64,000 nucleotides of DNA from Nitrospirota bacterium (GTDB taxonomy: Bacteria > Nitrospirota > UBA9217): positions 62,001 through 126,000 of the forward strand of contig JAOUEV010000004.1 in NCBI GenBank assembly GCA_029858565.1, written 5' to 3'. Below the pieces are notes generated by a model. It was given only the letters and a program-made list of their open reading frames with translations, was not told the origin of the DNA and ran no database searches. Made by a program: the position numbers and the translations under genes. Shown one piece after another: positions 9,144-17,153 of this stretch. Numbering within the stretch: position 1 is the first letter of the stretch; each line of letters begins with the position of its first letter.

Positions 9144-9821
9144 TTATTTTAACGAAACGAGATATGCCGCCAGTTCCTTCAGGTCACTGTCTGACAGCGA
9201 GGGATAGGGGGGCATTGCGGAACCGGGCACGAGGGAATTCGGGTCTTTCAGGTGTTTCATATGCCATTCCGCATCCTTGCCGGCTGCGCCGACTTTCGTA
9301 AGGTCGGGGCCCGATGTGCCACCGATGCCGTTGATGCTGTGGCAGTTCGAGCAGCCCTGGGATTGGTAGACCTGCTGGCCCCGTGTCTGCTGCGCTCCGC
9401 CGACGCCGGCTGCCTGGGCCAGGATCGGTTTCGGCGGCCAGCCGTTCGTGTCGATCTTGGAGATCCAGGTCAGGAACGCGATCATGTCATCGGCTTCCTT
9501 GCTGCTCAGCCCGAGCTTCGGCATGGTGGCGTTCTTGTTCGTGGATTTGGGGTCCATCAGGAACTTCTTGAGATAGCCGGCCGGCTTCTTTTCGACCACC
9601 TTGGTCATGTCCGGGGCGAAGTAGGATCCGTTCCCCAGGATGGTATGGCACCCGATGCAGTCGTACTTGTGCCAGACCTGCTTGCCGTCGTCAACTTCTT
9701 TCGTGACCTCCGGGGCCCGTCCATCGATCTGCTTCATCGTATCGAACGTGAGGCCCAGGAAGATCACGAAGAAGAAGAGACTGCCGAAAATAAAGAGATT
9801 CCGTGCTGCTTTGTTGCTCAT
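9144..9821 (-). CDS. norC: Di-haem NorC: nitric oxide reductase cytochrome c subunit with an extra C-terminal cytochrome c domain
   Basis: A 225-residue membrane-anchored cytochrome. The start at 9821 follows GGAGGAGG; a start at 9878 is possible but lacks a ribosome site. Residues 8-28 form the single membrane helix. The first domain has CIGCH at 55-59 with candidate axial Met100, as in ordinary NorC (about 150 residues). A second class I cytochrome domain follows, with CSNCH at 157-161 and candidate axial Met203, joined by a Pro/Ala/Gln linker. The extra domain probably takes electrons from a periplasmic donor or from the bc1/alternative complex III side. It is the first gene of the norCB pair. 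Confidence 0.93.
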   Translation of the reverse strand: MSNKAARNLFIFGSLFFFVIFLGLTFDTMKQIDGRAPEVTKEVDDGKQVWHKYDCIGCHTILGNGSYFAPDMTKVVEKKPAGYLKKFLMDPKSTNKNATMPKLGLSSKEADDMIAFLTWISKIDTNGWPPKPILAQAAGVGGAQQTRGQQVYQSQGCSNCHSINGIGGTSGPDLTKVGAAGKDAEWHMKHLKDPNSLVPGSAMPPYPSLSDSDLKELAAYLVSLK

Positions 9822-9874
9822 AAACGCCTCCTCCTGTGTCGTGAGATTTTCTTCCCTGTTAACAACGTGGTCGC

Positions 9875-9918
9875 ACAATAGGGCAAAGTGTGCTCGTTTT
9901 GTATGATTTATGTCATAC
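9875..9918 (-). promoter_or_regulatory. norC promoter with FNR/CRP-family operator palindrome
   Basis: The palindrome GTATGA-N6-TCATAC (9901-9918) is perfect over 6-bp half-sites, the geometry bound by CRP/FNR-superfamily regulators such as HcpR, NnrR or Dnr. On the minus strand a -10-like TATTGT sits at 9880-9875. If transcription starts near 9868, the palindrome centre lies at about -41.5, the classic class II activator position. The surrounding 9822-10219 gap otherwise holds only the ccsA promoter. Which regulator binds is not visible in this window. Confidence 0.6.
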
Positions 9919-10129
9919 CTGTTGAAATTAAACGTGAATGTTCATGGCTGGCATTTAAGATGTAATATAGCAGAAATGTCCGTGCGTTTCCGATCATGAC
10001 CAGGTAATCTTTCCTCGATTACCCGTGCCCGTGAAAAGGACGGCGCCAGCCTTGGTGCTCATTGAGCGTAGTGGTGCTGCGAGTGCCGGGCAGAGGGATC
10101 GCCGGGAACGCGGAAACAAGAGTTTTTCC

Positions 10130-10159
10130 TTGACTCACCGTCTGCCAAAAACGTATTAT
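10130..10159 (+). promoter_or_regulatory. Sigma-70-like promoter for the ccsA-hemA haem operon
   Basis: TTGACT at 10130-10135 and TATTAT at 10154-10159 are separated by 18 bp. The start would be near 10166, leaving a 5' leader of about 55 bases before ccsA. Confidence 0.55.
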
Positions 10160-10219
10160 TTACGCTCGCACTTCACCAGGCCGCTCGTTCAACCTTGCGT
10201 CCAGCGGAGCTAAGTCCTT

Positions 10220-11032
10220 ATGAACATACTGTTTTTCTACGCCTCCATCGCGGTCTATGTTCTCGCGGCAGCCGGGTATGTTGCTCATTTCCTTAAGCCC
10301 GATCGCAAGGGACTGGCCGGTCTCTCCCTTTTCACGTCTTTTGTCGGGTTCAGTCTCCATTTCATTTATTTCGCTGTGCGCTGGTCCGAATCAGGAAGGA
10401 TCCCGGTCACCAATTTTTTCGAGGCCATCAACGCGCTGGGTCTTGGCATCATGATGGTTTTCGTCATCATGGAGCTGCGCTATAAGGTCCCGGCGCTCGG
10501 ATCGTTCATGCTGCCGCTGGTCATTATACTCATGCTGCCTGCCATGCTCGTGTCGGGACGGATCGAGGACCTGAAGCCCATCCTGAAAAGCGGGTGGCTT
10601 GGCGTCCATACCAGTCTTGCCGTGCTCGGGGACGCAGCGTTCGCTTTTGCCTGCATTGTCTCTATCATGTATCTCATCCAGGAGCGTCAGCTCAAGAGCA
10701 AACATCTTGGCGCGATCTTTCACCGTATGCCGTCTCTGGACATCATGGATACGATCAGCTATAAGGCCCTGACCCTGGGCTGGCCTTTGTACACGCTGGG
10801 GATGATCACCGGCTCCATATGGGCGAACAGCGCCTGGGGGACCTACTGGAGCTGGGACGTGAAGGAGACCTGGTCGCTCATTGTCTGGCTTATCTATCTC
10901 GTACTGCTGCACCTCCGAACCCTGGGGTGGCGGGGACGAAAGATGGCCTATCTTTCCCTTGCGGGCTTCCTGTTCGTCATGATCAGTTTTTTTGTTGTCA
11001 GCCGCATGGGAGTGGGGAAGCACAGCTTTTAA
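10220..11032 (+). CDS. ccsA: Cytochrome c biogenesis protein CcsA/ResC-type (HemX-like)
   Basis: A 270-residue protein with about eight membrane helices. It carries the tryptophan-rich WWD haem-handling motif (WGTYWSWDVKE, residues 207-217) facing the periplasm, with conserved histidines in flanking helices. System II cytochrome c maturation uses CcsA-type proteins to move haem across the membrane for attachment to CxxCH sites. The product would serve the many c-type cytochromes in this window. It lies directly upstream of hemA, the usual position for this gene in Geobacter-like genomes, where it is sometimes called hemX. A GGAG site precedes the ATG. Confidence 0.88.
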   Translation: MNILFFYASIAVYVLAAAGYVAHFLKPDRKGLAGLSLFTSFVGFSLHFIYFAVRWSESGRIPVTNFFEAINALGLGIMMVFVIMELRYKVPALGSFMLPLVIILMLPAMLVSGRIEDLKPILKSGWLGVHTSLAVLGDAAFAFACIVSIMYLIQERQLKSKHLGAIFHRMPSLDIMDTISYKALTLGWPLYTLGMITGSIWANSAWGTYWSWDVKETWSLIVWLIYLVLLHLRTLGWRGRKMAYLSLAGFLFVMISFFVVSRMGVGKHSF

Positions 11033-11041
11033 GGTGAAGGT

Positions 11042-12376
11042 ATGAGCATCGTCGTCGTAGGCTTAAGCCATAAAACAGCGCCGGTCGAGGTCCGGGAGAA
11101 GCTTTCGTTTCCCGAGGCAACGGTCGCAGACGCGCTCAAGAAGCTCATGACCTATGAAGGGATCAGGGAGTGCCTTATTCTGTCGACCTGCAACCGCGTG
11201 GAGATCTATACGGTGGTCGAGGAGAGCGTTAAAGGCACCGAATCGATCAAGCAATTCATATCCGAATACCACAACCTGTCACGCGAAGCTTTGGAAAAGT
11301 CCCTCTACATCTACCCGGAGTCCCAGGGCGTCCGGCATACCTTCCGCGTTGCATCGAGTCTTGATTCCCTGGTGGTGGGCGAACCGCAGATCCTCGGCCA
11401 GCTCAAGGATGCCTTCGACTTCGCGTTGAAGGCGAAAACGACCAGCACGGTCATGAACAAGCTGCTCAAGAAGGCGATCCAGGTGGCCAAGCGCGTTCGC
11501 ACAGAGACCCGGCTCGCAGAGGGCGCGGTGAACATCAGCTTTGCCGCGGTGGAACTGGCGCGGAAGATCTTCGGCACCCTGGACGAGAAGACCGTCATGC
11601 TCCTGGGAGCGGGCGAAATGGCCGAGCTCGCGGCGCGGCACCTGCTGAACAACGGCGTCAAGACCATCATGGTCGCGAACCGCACCTTTGAACGGGCGGT
11701 GGAACTGGCAAACGAGTTCAAGGGCAGCGCCGTGCGCTTCGAGGATTTTCCCGCAGAGCTGGTGATGGCCGATATCCTGATCTGCTCCACCGGCGCCCCC
11801 AACTATGTAGTGAAGCCAGAGATGGTCCATAAGGTCATGAAGGAGCGGCGCCACAAGCCGATATTCATGATCGACATTTCGGTGCCGCGGAACATCGATC
11901 CTGCGACGGACAAGGAAGACAATGTCTACCTCTACAATGTCGATGATCTGCAGGGCGTGGTCGAGACGAACGTGCAGGGACGCCAGCAGGAAGCGGAAAA
12001 GGCCGAGGACATCGTACGGCAGGAAGTGGAGACCTATCTTCAGTGGGAACGCTCCCTGGACGCCGTGCCGACCATCGTGGACCTGCGCGAGAAGATCGAG
12101 GATATGCGCAAGCGCGAGCTCGACAAGACCTTGTGTCAGATGAACGGCATTTCCGAAGACCAGCGCCGGGCCATGGACATCATGTCCCAGGCTATCGTGA
12201 ACAAGATCCTGCACGCGCCGCTGGTGGTGCTCAAACAGGCGGCGGCGAATCCCGAGGGCGGCGATGTGATCAGCATCGCCCGCAAGATATTCAACCTGGA
12301 CCGGGAACTGAAGAAGCCTTCTCATGTGCATGAGAAGGGTTTTGGCAGCGGAACAACAGTTGAAGAGAAAAAATAG
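11042..12376 (+). CDS. hemA: Glutamyl-tRNA reductase HemA
   Basis: A 444-residue enzyme that reduces glutamyl-tRNA(Glu) to glutamate-1-semialdehyde with NADPH, the first committed step of C5-pathway haem synthesis. The catalytic Cys50 lies in the signature LSTCNRVEIY, and the NADPH-binding loop LGAGEMAEL is near residue 188. The long C-terminal dimerisation helix is present and the length is normal. It begins 9 bp after ccsA with an AAGGTG ribosome site, so the two are co-transcribed. Confidence 0.97.
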   Translation: MSIVVVGLSHKTAPVEVREKLSFPEATVADALKKLMTYEGIRECLILSTCNRVEIYTVVEESVKGTESIKQFISEYHNLSREALEKSLYIYPESQGVRHTFRVASSLDSLVVGEPQILGQLKDAFDFALKAKTTSTVMNKLLKKAIQVAKRVRTETRLAEGAVNISFAAVELARKIFGTLDEKTVMLLGAGEMAELAARHLLNNGVKTIMVANRTFERAVELANEFKGSAVRFEDFPAELVMADILICSTGAPNYVVKPEMVHKVMKERRHKPIFMIDISVPRNIDPATDKEDNVYLYNVDDLQGVVETNVQGRQQEAEKAEDIVRQEVETYLQWERSLDAVPTIVDLREKIEDMRKRELDKTLCQMNGISEDQRRAMDIMSQAIVNKILHAPLVVLKQAAANPEGGDVISIARKIFNLDRELKKPSHVHEKGFGSGTTVEEKK

Positions 12377-12394
12377 TTTGCCACGGATCTACCA

Positions 12395-12425
12395 ATTGCG
12401 GATTGCGGATTGCGGATTGCGGATT
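12395..12425. repeat. Short tandem repeat, 7-bp unit ATTGCGG, 4.4 copies
   Basis: Four perfect copies of ATTGCGG plus a partial fifth lie between hemA and hemC, followed by a C/T-rich stretch with repeated CTTACGCC-like units. It is non-coding. Confidence 0.9.
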
Positions 12426-12492
12426 CTAAGGTGGGCTTTCCCCCTTACCCCTTACGCCTTACGCCTCTCGCTGATATCGTAAGGAGCTTTCA

Positions 12493-13455
12493 TTGAGAAA
12501 AGAGATCAGGATAGGAACGCGCGCGAGCGCGCTGGCATTATGGCAGGCGGAATGGGTCAAGTCCGAGCTCGAGAAGAAGTATCCCGGGCTGATGGTCTCG
12601 CTTACCAAGATCAAGACCACGGGAGACAAGATACTCGACGTGCCGCTCTCCAAGGTCGGCGGTAAAGGCCTTTTTGTGAAGGAGATCGAGGAGGCCATGC
12701 TCCGGCAGGAGATCGACATCGCCGTGCACAGCATGAAGGACGTTCCCACATTCTTTCCCGACGGCCTGCACCTTTCGTGCATCACCGAGCGCGAGGACGC
12801 GCGCGATGCGCTTTTGTCGCGCAATAAAGTTGCGTTCAAGGACCTGCCGAAGGGCGCCAGGATCGGGACCAGCAGTCTTCGCCGGCAATCCCAGCTCATG
12901 AACATCCGGCCTGATTTCGTGATCGAACAGCTTCGCGGCAATGTGGACACGAGGCTGCGGAAGCTGAAGGAAGGACAGTACGACGCCATCATCCTTGCGG
13001 CCGCGGGCGTGCGGCGGCTCGGACTCGCGGACAACGTGACCGAGTATATCGATCCCGAGATCAGCCTGCCGGCCATCGGCCAGGGCGCCCTCGGCATCGA
13101 GTGCCGGGTGGACGACCGCGAACTGAACGACATGATCTCGTTCTTCAACCATTCGGACACCCGGGTCTGCGTGACCGGCGAACGGGCACTTCTCCGTCGT
13201 CTGGAAGGCGGCTGCCAGGTGCCGATCGCCTGCTACGGCCGCATCAAGAACAACAACCTCTCGCTCGAAGGACTTGTGGCGAGCGTGGATGGAAAGCGGA
13301 TCATCAAGGAGACCATCGAAGGCGCGCAGGCTGATGCGGAAAAGCTCGGCGTGACTCTGGCCGAGAACCTGCTGAAGCGGGGGGCTGATGTGATCCTGCG
13401 CGAGGTCTACGGACAGAACCCTGATTATAGCGGCGATAAACTGCTGGAAGGATGA
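12493..13455 (+). CDS. hemC: Porphobilinogen deaminase (hydroxymethylbilane synthase) HemC
   Basis: A 320-residue enzyme that polymerises four porphobilinogen units to hydroxymethylbilane. It starts at a TTG codon preceded by AAGGAG. The typical N-terminus RIGTRASALALWQA is present, as are the substrate-binding arginines. The cofactor-binding cysteine lies in EGGCQVPIAC near residue 241, where the dipyrromethane is attached. Length matches the family. It lies 116 bp after hemA and continues the haem gene run. Confidence 0.97.
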   Translation: MRKEIRIGTRASALALWQAEWVKSELEKKYPGLMVSLTKIKTTGDKILDVPLSKVGGKGLFVKEIEEAMLRQEIDIAVHSMKDVPTFFPDGLHLSCITEREDARDALLSRNKVAFKDLPKGARIGTSSLRRQSQLMNIRPDFVIEQLRGNVDTRLRKLKEGQYDAIILAAAGVRRLGLADNVTEYIDPEISLPAIGQGALGIECRVDDRELNDMISFFNHSDTRVCVTGERALLRRLEGGCQVPIACYGRIKNNNLSLEGLVASVDGKRIIKETIEGAQADAEKLGVTLAENLLKRGADVILREVYGQNPDYSGDKLLEG

Positions 13456-13460
13456 ATTTG

Positions 13461-13634
13461 CACCACGGAGGCACGGAGACACGGAGAAAGCATTGAATGC
13501 TGCATGACGCTGAATTTCTCTGAATCGAACGATTGACGGTCGGTTAGACTAAGTTCATCATTCATATTCTGTCATTCATCTGCACTGAATCAATTCCTGT
13601 CTTGTTTTCCTCAGTGTCTCCGTGACTCCGTGGT
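13461..13634. repeat. Long interrupted inverted repeat (CACGGAG-type) between hemC and cobA/hemD
   Basis: The left arm at about 13461-13490 is built from repeated CACGGAG units. The right arm at about 13605-13634 is its imperfect reverse complement (GTCTCCGTGACTCCGTGGT). About 115 bp of AT-richer DNA separates them. It is non-coding. Similar CACGGAGA repeats occur as dispersed intergenic elements in related genomes. Confidence 0.75.
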
Positions 13635-13645
13635 AAAAGAATACT

Positions 13646-15178
13646 ATGACTACGTCCATCGGAAAAGTTTTCCTTATCGGCGCAGGCCCCGGCGATCCGG
13701 GGCTAATAACGGTCAAGGGCCTCGAATGCGTGCAAAAGGCCGACGTGGTGATCTACGACTACCTTGCCAACGAGCGGCTGCTGGAACACCGGCGGAAAGA
13801 TTCCGAGCTGATCTATGTGGGCAAGCAGGGCGGCAGGCACACGCTTCCCCAGGAAGAGATCAACAGCCTGATCGTGAAAAAGGCAAAGGAAGGGAAAATC
13901 GTTGCACGGCTCAAAGGCGGCGATCCCTTCATTTTCGGCAGGGGCGGGGAAGAGGCTGAAGAGTGCGTTGACAACGGGGTTCCCTTTGAGGTCGTCCCCG
14001 GGGTCACCGCAGCCACATCAGTTCCGACCTATGCGGGCATCCCGCTTACCCACCGGGACCATACGGCAAGTGTTGCCTTCGTGACCGGCCACGAGGACCC
14101 GACCAAGCCCGAGTCCAAGCTGCACTGGGACAAACTGGCCACGGGCATCGGGACCCTGGTCTTTTTCATGGGCATGAAGAACCTCCAGAGCATCGTGAAT
14201 AACCTGGTCACGAACGGACGGAGCGCTGCGACGCCGGTTGCTGCGATCCAGTGGGGTACGAGAACTGACCAGCGGGTTGTTCGCGGCACGCTTGCGGATA
14301 TCGTTGAAAAGGTGAAGGTTGAAAAACTTGGCCCGCCGGCCATTGTGATAGTCGGCGAAGTGGTCAACTTGCGCGATAAACTGAACTGGTACGAGAATAA
14401 ACCCTTCTTCGGGAAACGCATCGTGGTAACTCGCTCGCGCGACCAGGCGAGCATCTTCGCCGAGAAGCTCATCGACCTTGGCGCCACGCCGATCGAGTTC
14501 CCGAGCATCGAAGTAGTGCCGCCGTCGAACTGGCACGAGCTTGATAGCGCGCTCGAAAATCTTGCCTCCTATCAATGGATCATTTTCACCAGTGCGAATG
14601 CGGTGCGCTTCTTTTTCCAGCGGCTGCGCGAGCAGGGCATGGATATCCGCAGCCTGAACGGTTTGAAGATCTGTGCCGTAGGCCCGAAGACAGCTGAAGC
14701 TTTGGAAGCGTTCAGTCTCAAGGCAGACCTTATCCCCGAGGAGTTCAAGGCAGAGGGCGTGGTCAAGGCGCTGGGAGAGACGCCGGTCAGCGGTGTCCGA
14801 TTTTTAATACCTCGCGCCAAGGTTGCCCGTGAGATCATCCCGGACAAATTGCGAGAAAAGGGCGCTGATGTAACAGTTGTCACCGCCTATGAGAACGTGC
14901 GGCCCTCCACGGACGTGGACCGCGTACGGAAGCTGTTCCAGGACGGCAAGATCGCCGCGGTCACCTTTACCAGCTCTTCAACGGTCAACAATTTTGTTGA
15001 AATGCTGGGGAAATCAGAGTATAAACCCCTTATGAAGGGTGTAATGGTTGCCTGCATCGGTCCGGTGACCGCGAAAACAGCCGAGGAATACGGCATGAAG
15101 GTGGATGTGATGCCAAAAGACTACACCATACCGGCCCTCGTGGACGCGATGGCGGAGTATTTTAAGGAGAAATTATGA
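13646..15178 (+). CDS. cobA/hemD: Fusion: uroporphyrinogen-III C-methyltransferase / uroporphyrinogen-III synthase
   Basis: A 510-residue bifunctional protein. Residues about 5-245 are the SUMT (CobA) domain, with the SAM-binding signatures VFLIGAGPGDPGLITVKG, GRGGEE and VVPGVT. Residues about 255-505 are a HemD uroporphyrinogen-III synthase domain that cyclises hydroxymethylbilane. The fusion couples ring closure to the methylation that leads to sirohaem, cobalamin and haem d1. The same fusion follows hemC in many Geobacter-like and Clostridia genomes. Its stop overlaps the next gene (ATGA), so translation is probably coupled. Confidence 0.95.
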   Translation: MTTSIGKVFLIGAGPGDPGLITVKGLECVQKADVVIYDYLANERLLEHRRKDSELIYVGKQGGRHTLPQEEINSLIVKKAKEGKIVARLKGGDPFIFGRGGEEAEECVDNGVPFEVVPGVTAATSVPTYAGIPLTHRDHTASVAFVTGHEDPTKPESKLHWDKLATGIGTLVFFMGMKNLQSIVNNLVTNGRSAATPVAAIQWGTRTDQRVVRGTLADIVEKVKVEKLGPPAIVIVGEVVNLRDKLNWYENKPFFGKRIVVTRSRDQASIFAEKLIDLGATPIEFPSIEVVPPSNWHELDSALENLASYQWIIFTSANAVRFFFQRLREQGMDIRSLNGLKICAVGPKTAEALEAFSLKADLIPEEFKAEGVVKALGETPVSGVRFLIPRAKVAREIIPDKLREKGADVTVVTAYENVRPSTDVDRVRKLFQDGKIAAVTFTSSSTVNNFVEMLGKSEYKPLMKGVMVACIGPVTAKTAEEYGMKVDVMPKDYTIPALVDAMAEYFKEKL

Positions 15179-15573
15179 TTACCATTTCTGATGTGGCAGC
15201 AGGAAAGATCAAAGAGATCATGAAGGCCGAGGGCATGCCGCAGGCAGGTCTGCGGATATTCTCCGGCGGCGGCGGATGCGGATGCAGCGGCCCGCAGTAT
15301 GAGATCGCCATTGACGATAAGGCAGGACAGGGCGACACGGTGGTCGAGAACCAGGGAGCCAAGCTCTACGTGGACTCGGAAACGGCAACTGCGCTGGCAG
15401 AGGCAGAGCTCAGCTTCATCAGCGACGAGCGCGGCGAAGGATTCGTGATCAACTTCCCGAAGGGCGCTCCCCAGGCGGGCGGATGCAACTGCGGTCCGGA
15501 TACGGCCTCGGGCGGAGGGAGCTGCGGCAGCGGCGGCGGTTCCAAAGGCGGCGGCTGCGGGTGCGGATGCTAG
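15175..15573 (+). CDS. A-type iron-sulfur carrier (IscA/HesB family) with a Gly/Cys-rich C-terminal tail
   Basis: A 132-residue protein. Residues 1-106 match the HesB/IscA fold, with the conserved first cysteine region (Cys35/Cys37) and the C-terminal CNC pair at 104-106. The extra tail of about 26 residues is almost entirely Gly, Ser and Cys, adding Cys117, Cys128, Cys130 and Cys132. A-type carriers pass 2Fe-2S or 4Fe-4S clusters to apo-enzymes. The tail is unusual and could hold metal or an additional cluster. The ATG overlaps the cobA/hemD stop, tying it to tetrapyrrole synthesis, perhaps to a downstream Fe-S-dependent haem enzyme. Confidence 0.85.
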   Translation: MITISDVAAGKIKEIMKAEGMPQAGLRIFSGGGGCGCSGPQYEIAIDDKAGQGDTVVENQGAKLYVDSETATALAEAELSFISDERGEGFVINFPKGAPQAGGCNCGPDTASGGGSCGSGGGSKGGGCGCGC

Positions 15574-15627
15574 CTTAAATTTTGAATTGGGAATGCGGAT
15601 TTCGAATCAGACGAATAACAATTAGGA

Positions 15628-15739
15628 AAGCAAGGATGTTTTCGCGCAGAGGCGCAGAGCTCGCAGAGAAAAGCAACGTCGTGATATTCTTTTTGCTTTC
15701 CTTTGCGCATTCGCGGGTTTTGCGAGAGATGCCTTGCTT
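15628..15739. repeat. Imperfect inverted repeat between the Fe-S carrier gene and hemB
   Basis: The left arm starts AAGCAAGG at 15628 and the right arm ends CCTTGCTT at 15739. Between them both arms carry matching CGCAGAG/CTTTGCGC-like units and an inner AAAAGCAA/TTGCTTT pair. The right arm runs into six or more T residues on the plus strand, so the element may also act as a terminator. It is non-coding. Confidence 0.75.
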
Positions 15740-15768
15740 TTTTATGTAAGTAGTTTTAGGAGATAACC

Positions 15769-16743
15769 ATGTACGAACCTCTCTACCGTCCCCGCAGGCT
15801 CAGGTCCAGCGAAACCGTCAGACGCATGGTGCGCGAAACCACACTGTCGCCGGACAACTTCATCTATCCGCTCTTTGTGACCCACGGCAGGAATGTGAAG
15901 AAAGAGATCAGCTCCATGCCGGGAAACTATCAGCAGTCGGTGGACAACCTGGTCAAGGACTGTGAGGAGACCTTCAGACTCGGCATCCCGGCAGTCATCC
16001 TTTTCGGCATTCCCGAGCATAAGGACGAGGTCGGAAGCGAGGCCTATTCGGATGAAGGGATCGTGCAGCATGCCATCAAGGCTATCAAACACAAGATGCC
16101 GGACCTCGTGGTGATCACGGACGTCTGCTTGTGCGAATATACCAGTCACGGACACTGCGGGATCATCAAACACGGCGTGGTGCAGAACGACGAAACACTC
16201 GATCTTCTGGCGCGTGAGGCGGTCTCTCACGCCAAAGCAGGCGCGGACATGGTGGCGCCGTCGGATATGATGGATGGCCGCGTCGGGGCGATCCGCGAAG
16301 CCCTGGACCAGACGGGTTTTTCGCAGACCCCGATCATGGCATATGCAGCCAAGTATGCATCAGGATTCTATGGGCCTTTCCGCGAGGCAGCCGAGTCGAC
16401 ACCGCAGTTCGGCGACCGAAGGTCCTACCAGATGGACCCGCCGAACAGACGCGAGGCGATACGCGAGGTGACCCTGGACATCGAGGAAGGCGCCGATATC
16501 GTCATGGTCAAGCCCGCGCTCTCCTATCTCGACATCATCCGCGAGGTCAAGGATAATTTCAATCTGCCGGTCGCGGCCTACAACGTGAGCGGAGAATACT
16601 CCATGGTCAAGGCCGGAGCCAAACTCGGCTGGATCGACGGTGATCGCGTGATGATGGAGATCCTCATGTCCATCAGGAGGGCAGGAGCTGACATGATCCT
16701 TACATACCACGCAAAGGAAGCGGCGAGGCTGATTAACGGTTAG
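15769..16743 (+). CDS. hemB: Delta-aminolevulinic acid dehydratase (porphobilinogen synthase) HemB
   Basis: A 324-residue enzyme that condenses two 5-aminolevulinate molecules to porphobilinogen. The Schiff-base lysines are Lys195 (in [10 protein letters not shown]) and Lys248 (in MVKPALSY). The zinc-type cysteine cluster [11 protein letters not shown] is at 120-130, so this is the zinc-dependent class. Length and N-terminus are normal. The ATG at 15769 follows AGGAGA. It closes the haem gene run and is followed by a terminator. Confidence 0.97.
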   Translation: MYEPLYRPRRLRSSETVRRMVRETTLSPDNFIYPLFVTHGRNVKKEISSMPGNYQQSVDNLVKDCEETFRLGIPAVILFGIPEHKDEVGSEAYSDEGIVQHAIKAIKHKMPDLVVITDVCLCEYTSHGHCGIIKHGVVQNDETLDLLAREAVSHAKAGADMVAPSDMMDGRVGAIREALDQTGFSQTPIMAYAAKYASGFYGPFREAAESTPQFGDRRSYQMDPPNRREAIREVTLDIEEGADIVMVKPALSYLDIIREVKDNFNLPVAAYNVSGEYSMVKAGAKLGWIDGDRVMMEILMSIRRAGADMILTYHAKEAARLING

Positions 16744-16824
16744 CCTGATGCACCGAAATTAAGATGCTCGGCAGTGCTGATGTGCGCTGATCAAATGGAA
16801 CCAGAAAACGATACAAACGCTGCC

Positions 16825-16859
16825 AATGCCCGGAAGAACTTGCCGGGCATTTCGTTTTT
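16825..16859 (+). terminator. Rho-independent terminator after hemB
   Basis: A 9-bp perfect stem (AATGCCCGG at 16825-16833 with CCGGGCATT at 16843-16851) and a 9-base loop are followed by a T-rich tail ending in five T residues at 16855-16859. Confidence 0.8.
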
Positions 16860-16973
16860 CTGCGCCTGATGCAGAATGCTGCACTATCTGTCGTATGTAA
16901 TACAATAGTGCCTTCTAGGAACTTCTTCCTATTGTTTTCCCCGCAGAATCGGTTATTCTTGTGAGCAAAGATT

Positions 16974-17153
16974 GTTGACGAATGTAGTCAACGGATATGC
17001 AGCGTATTAACTTCAGGTTGCGATCCGAAGCAGGTGCGGGATTGGTGATGTCTTCGGACTACTCTCGCCCGTAAGCGATAGAGCGGGAGATGAATAGGAC
17101 GTTACACGGCTGGCCTATGCCAACCGAAATCTCAGTGAAAGGAGGAATGCCAT
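16974..17153 (+). promoter_or_regulatory. Structured leader of the multihaem cytochrome gene
   Basis: The 410-bp gap 16744-17153 holds the hemB terminator, then a perfect GTTGAC-N7-GTCAAC palindrome (16974-16992), then three potential RNA hairpins: TCCGAAG/CTTCGGA (17024-17030 with 17052-17058), CTCTCGC/GCGGGAG (17062-17068 with 17083-17089) and CGGCTGGC/GCCAACCG (17107-17114 with 17119-17126, one mismatch). A strong AAAGGAGGA ribosome site follows. It does not match the cyclic-di-GMP or cobalamin riboswitch signatures that I know. The gap is probably regulatory, with unknown mechanism. Confidence 0.4.

Noticed and set aside
7801-9152. Long open frames antisense to or out of frame with norB (e.g. 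8103-9152 plus strand)
   Set aside because: They are shadows of the GC-rich norB gene, with His/Glu-rich low-complexity products and no ribosome sites.
10025-10213. Small open frame upstream of ccsA
   Set aside because: It overlaps the predicted promoter, lacks a ribosome site and its product resembles nothing.
16995-17150. Cyclic-di-GMP (GEMM) or cobalamin riboswitch before the multihaem cytochrome gene
   Set aside because: No GCAAACC/GACGCAAAGCC signature and no B12-box were found; kept only as a structured leader of unknown type.
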